From: Promethearchaeia archaeon
GTDB lineage: Archaea; Asgardarchaeota; Lokiarchaeia; Sigyniarchaeales; SOKP01
Length of the DNA stretch: 64,000 nucleotides
Assembly (NCBI GenBank): GCA_029856045.1
Contig: JAHQWG010000035.1
Location: 62,001 to 126,000 of the forward strand
Direction of reading: 5' to 3'
The notes beneath the pieces are model-generated. The model had not been told where the DNA came from. It saw only the letters and a program-made list of their open reading frames with translations, and searched no databases. Below, piece by piece: positions 61,583 through 64,000 of this stretch. Position 1 is the stretch's first letter. Each line of letters opens with the position of its first letter. A program made the position numbers and the translations under genes.

Positions 61583-61918
61583 TTGTCTGAGCAATTCTTT
61601 AAACCCAAATCACCAGCAATACAAAGGATTATTGGTGATTTAAAAAGCGATGATGTTAGAATTCAAATTATTGGATATATTAGGGAAATAATATCAAATT
61701 CAGAGTTTATTTTAAAAGATAATTCAGGAGAAATCAAAGTTACTTTCGAAAAATCTGATTTTCCTATTAAAAAAGATTTATTAATTAATGTAATTGGTGA
61801 ATTGGAAATAAATGTTGAAGGTGAAAAGAATGTTAAAGCAAAATTTATTCAAAATATGAATATGTTGAATTATGAATATTATGAAAAGATTTATCACTTA
61901 AAAAAAGAATATTTATAA
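61583..61918 (+). CDS. Single OB-fold protein, possible ssDNA/RNA-binding factor
   Basis: 111 residues. The pattern of five strands (VRIQIIGYIREIISNSEFIL, KDNSGEIKVTFEKSD, LLINVIGELEIN, KNVKAKFIQNMNML) is that of an OB fold, like the RPA/Rpa2/Stn1 group. It contains SNSEFILKDNSG, where such domains place their strand 2-3 turn. No zinc motif. TTG start; no ribosome site is obvious. Lies between PCNA (divergent) and TFS. Binding of single-stranded nucleic acid is a fair inference. Confidence 0.65.
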   Translation: MSEQFFKPKSPAIQRIIGDLKSDDVRIQIIGYIREIISNSEFILKDNSGEIKVTFEKSDFPIKKDLLINVIGELEINVEGEKNVKAKFIQNMNMLNYEYYEKIYHLKKEYL

Positions 61919-61993
61919 AATTAAGTAATCAAAATCCTGTTATGGCTTGTTTTATTTCTGTATTTAAGAGAAATTTACTGGGAGTATAAGAAT

Positions 61994-62329
61994 ATGATAA
62001 AATTCTGTCCTAAATGTAATAATTTATTACGAAAAAAAATAACTGATAAGAAATTTGTTTATTCTTGTGCTTGCGGATATTCAGAACCGTTTGAAGAAGA
62101 TATACAAGAAAAGGAAATGATTGCTAAAAATAAAATCAAAAAATATTCAGATAAAACAATTGTTCTACCAGAAATAAATGCTGTTATTTATCCAACAACT
62201 AAGGCAGAATGTAGAAAATGTGGAAATAAAGAAGTAGAATATTGGCAATCCCAAACACGTTCGGCAGATGAAGGATCCACAACTTTTTTTCGTTGCACAA
62301 AATGTAAATTTACTTGGCGTGAATATTAA
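61994..62329 (+). CDS. tfs: Transcript cleavage factor TFS
   Basis: 111-residue archaeal TFIIS-like factor that rescues backtracked RNA polymerase. N-terminal ribbon CPKCNNLL ... CACGYSEP and C-terminal ribbon CRKCGNKE ... CTKCKFTW flank the catalytic Asp-Glu in RSADEGSTTFFRC. Standard length. GGGAG sits nine bases before the ATG. Convergent with eS27. Confidence 0.95.
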   Translation: MIKFCPKCNNLLRKKITDKKFVYSCACGYSEPFEEDIQEKEMIAKNKIKKYSDKTIVLPEINAVIYPTTKAECRKCGNKEVEYWQSQTRSADEGSTTFFRCTKCKFTWREY

Positions 62330-62336
62330 ATCTTTT

Positions 62337-62537
62337 TTAGGTTAAAACTTCTAAAATTTTTGTTAAAATATTAGCTTTACCTCCAGTAGATTGTGTTAAA
62401 GGCTTACCACATACACGACAAACAACTTTAGTGGAGGCACAACCAAAAATTATTTGTTCATTACCGCAATTCAAACATTTAACGCCCAGGAATCTTGATT
62501 TAGGATTTGGTATTAATTTTCGAATTTCTCTTGACAT
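62337..62537 (-). CDS. rps27e: Ribosomal protein eS27
   Basis: 66-residue zinc-ribbon ribosomal protein of the small subunit. Diagnostic parts are [17 protein letters not shown] and [20 protein letters not shown], with two CxxC pairs. ATG start. It lies 21 bases downstream of eL42 and belongs to the same operon; the pair is conserved in archaea next to aIF2-alpha. Confidence 0.97.
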   Translation of the reverse strand: MSREIRKLIPNPKSRFLGVKCLNCGNEQIIFGCASTKVVCRVCGKPLTQSTGGKANILTKILEVLT

Positions 62538-62558
62538 TTTTTTTATTCCTTTTTTTTT

Positions 62559-62840
62559 TTATACTTCAATTAATTCAAATCGTTTTACCCGATAAGATTT
62601 ACCAATTGACTTTTTTGAACACTCCGTACATTGAAATATAGGTGTAGATTTCTTGTTAATTTTAGCAAAATTATGCTGAACCTCCTTGGGCTGCGAACCA
62701 TAGCCTTTTTTCTTTCGCTCGTATCTTCTTTTGCCTTCCGCAGTTTTTCGCTCTTTTCCTTTCTTATAAATAGTTACCTTGTGTTCGGTATGCTTTTTAC
62801 AATGTTTACAATATCTTCTTTGGGTCTTGGGATACTTCAT
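62559..62840 (-). CDS. rpl44e: Ribosomal protein eL42 (L44e)
   Basis: 93-residue zinc-binding large-subunit protein at the E site. YCKHCKKHTEHKVTIYKKG, a basic Lys/Arg stretch, and FQCTECSKKSIGKSYRVKR give the paired CxxC motifs. ATG start. First gene of the eL42-eS27 pair. Confidence 0.97.
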   Translation of the reverse strand: MKYPKTQRRYCKHCKKHTEHKVTIYKKGKERKTAEGKRRYERKKKGYGSQPKEVQHNFAKINKKSTPIFQCTECSKKSIGKSYRVKRFELIEV

Positions 62841-62982
62841 AAATGTTTTTTCTCGTTATTATACATATCATAAAAATTGATAAATTTTAAATTTTTTCAC
62901 AAAGAGTAAGTTTCAAAACTAATTAAACAATTATTATATTTCAAGAAAATTTTTATATAATAAAAAAACTTCCTAAATGATA

Positions 62983-63909
62983 ATGAGGGATTTTAAAAAC
63001 TAGAATATATTAAGTGCAAGAGATTTTACTAGGGAAGAAATTGATTTTATTCTGCAAATCGGTAAAAAGATGGTAAATAATAAGTATTCTAAATTATTAG
63101 ATAATAAAATAATGGCTACTTTATTTTTTGAACCTTCAACCAGAACAAGATTGAGTTTTGAATCTGCAATGCTTAGATTAGGAGGAAAAGTTATTGGATT
63201 TCAAACTCGAGATGTCTCATCAGTTAAAAAGGGAGAATCTATTGCAGATACTGTTAGAACAGTTGAAAATTATTCAGATATTATTGTAATACGTCATCCT
63301 TTGGAAGGTGTAGCACGTATGGCAGCCAAATTTTCTTCAATTCCGATTATTAATGGTGGATCAGGAAGCGCAGAACACCCTACACAGGCGTTATTAGATT
63401 TATTTACAATTAAAGAAGAATGTGGAACCATTGATGGACTGAATATTGGACTCTGTGGTGATTTAAAATATGGCCGGACAGTTCATTCGCTAGCCTATCT
63501 TTTTAGTAATTATAATATAAATTTATATTTTATATCTCCTGCTTCATTGAAAATGCGATTTAGAATAACTGATTGGTTGCGTGACAAAAAGATGAAATTT
63601 AAAGAAACTGAAAAGTTCAAAGAGATATTACCAATATTAGACATTCTGTATATGACACGAATTCAAGAAGAGCGTTTTTTGGAACCAGAAGAATATGAAA
63701 AAGTTAAAGATGTATATATTCTAACTGAGAAGGATTTAGATAATACAAAAGAGAATTTTCGTTTAATGCATCCTTTACCAAGAGTTGGTGAAATATCTCC
63801 CGATATTGATAAATCTCCTAAAGCGGTTTATTTTAAACAGATGAAATATGGACTTTATCTAAGAATGGCACTGCTTGCATTAATATTAAAAGGAAATAAT
63901 TTTGTATAG
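62983..63909 (+). CDS. pyrB: Aspartate carbamoyltransferase catalytic chain with an in-frame TAG at codon 7
   Basis: Condenses carbamoyl phosphate with aspartate in pyrimidine synthesis. The carbamoyl-phosphate loop FFEPSTRTRLSFESAM, KKGESIADTVRTV, HPTQALLDLF, GDLKYGRTVHSLAY and MHPLPRVGEISPDI are all intact. The N-terminal segment ILSARDFTREEIDFILQIG, conserved in the family, lies in frame upstream of the ATG at 63070, so that is not the true start. The frame reaches ATGs at 62983 and 62977, just below a TATA-like stretch (TTATATAA), but a TAG (63001-63003) interrupts codon 7. No ATG/GTG/TTG lies between the TAG and the conserved segment. Possible explanations are read-through, a non-standard start, or a sequence error. 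TAG also ends the gene. Confidence 0.9.
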
Positions 63910-64000
63910 ATATTGAAAATCAAGATATATTAAGTGCTGAAAGATTTTATAAATATCTATTTATAATTTTTTTATTTAAGGATTCAGAATCTATATATTG
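63910..64000 (+). other. Open frame at the window end resembling the start of pyrB
   Basis: From 63911 a frame is open to the edge and contains QDILSAERFYK, reminiscent of the ILSARDF region of pyrB. The DNA ATATATTAAGTGC plus a following AGATTTTA match the start of pyrB at 63006-63033. It could be a duplicated fragment or chance. The window ends too soon to judge. Confidence 0.2.

Noticed and set aside
1-64000. Complete reassignment of TAG to sense
   Set aside because: Several clear genes end with TAG at the expected place (csl4, DUF99, Arf-like GTPase, the 1285-residue protein, pyrB itself). Only local read-through or decay remains possible.
1-64000. tRNA or rRNA genes
   Set aside because: Spacers were scanned for G+C-rich cloverleaf-like stretches with a GTTCRA loop. 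Only two G+C-rich spacers were found and both are explained by protein frames (8107-8222 and 30745-31059).
1-64000. Mobile elements, integrases, CRISPR arrays
   Set aside because: No transposase or integrase motif, no terminal repeats and no evenly spaced short repeats were seen; the only long repeat is inside the surface-protein gene.

Overview
The window comes from a very AT-rich archaeon. The informational genes are archaeal: aEF1A, aIF2-alpha, Nop10, Csl4, RpoL, TFS, PCNA, GINS, PriS/PriL, FEN-1, RadA, eS27 and eL42. They sit beside eukaryote-like small GTPases of three kinds (Arf-like, Ras/Rab-like and MglA-like) and a roadblock/LC7 protein. Together these point to an Asgard archaeon, most likely Lokiarchaeia (Promethearchaeota). 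That placement is inferred from gene content and was not computed. No tRNA, rRNA, CRISPR array, transposase or integrase was seen.

Layout. 1-4.7 kb: the 3' part of enolase, a METTL5-like RNA methylase, then a forward cluster csl4 / Pcc1-like / rpoL / RNase III-like / DUF99, closed by an Arf-like GTPase. 4.7-16.9 kb: membrane, secreted and unknown proteins around aEF1A, including a ~1240-residue surface protein with two near-identical ~204-residue repeats and a DUF401 permease. 17-22 kb: a divergent TFB, a TPR protein and a Ski2/Hel308-like helicase with an inserted SWIM zinc site. 22.3-30.7 kb: an accessory block led by a four-gene overlapping operon of membrane proteins. Its last gene looks like a HerA/VirB4-type ATPase that has lost its Walker motifs. 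30.7-33.7 kb: a small gene with an in-frame TAG, a membrane protein plus membrane-anchored esterase pair, and an N-terminal fragment resembling class II ribonucleotide reductase. 34-42.6 kb: a Hef-type repair module split into separate helicase and XPF-type nuclease genes, with DUF1922, a Ras-like GTPase, FEN-1 and a roadblock/MglA-type GTPase operon between them. 42.6-50.9 kb: membrane proteins, a sugar amidotransferase, two GNAT enzymes, a TFB paralogue without its zinc ribbon, and a second ATPase-like protein without Walker motifs. 51-56 kb: RadA with an extra C-terminal helix-hairpin-helix, then a reverse cluster with a RecA/RadB paralogue, a possible ssDNA-binding protein, a topoisomerase-type zinc ribbon and a HEVSH membrane peptidase. 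56.2-64 kb: the widely conserved archaeal replication/translation neighbourhood (aIF2-alpha, Nop10, GINS, PriS, PriL, PCNA, OB protein, TFS, eS27, eL42), then pyrB.

Gene expression. Many promoters carry the same TTTAAATA TATA element. Where it lies about 22-30 bases before the start codon the mRNA is probably leaderless; other genes have GGTG/GGAGG-type ribosome sites. Three genes have reading frames that clearly extend upstream but contain no suitable ATG, GTG or TTG; the best candidate in each is ATT. Two genes (pyrB and a DUF3303-like gene) carry an in-frame TAG, although several other genes in the window end with TAG. The most novel candidates are the pair of ATPase-like proteins with degraded P-loops and the operon around the larger one.
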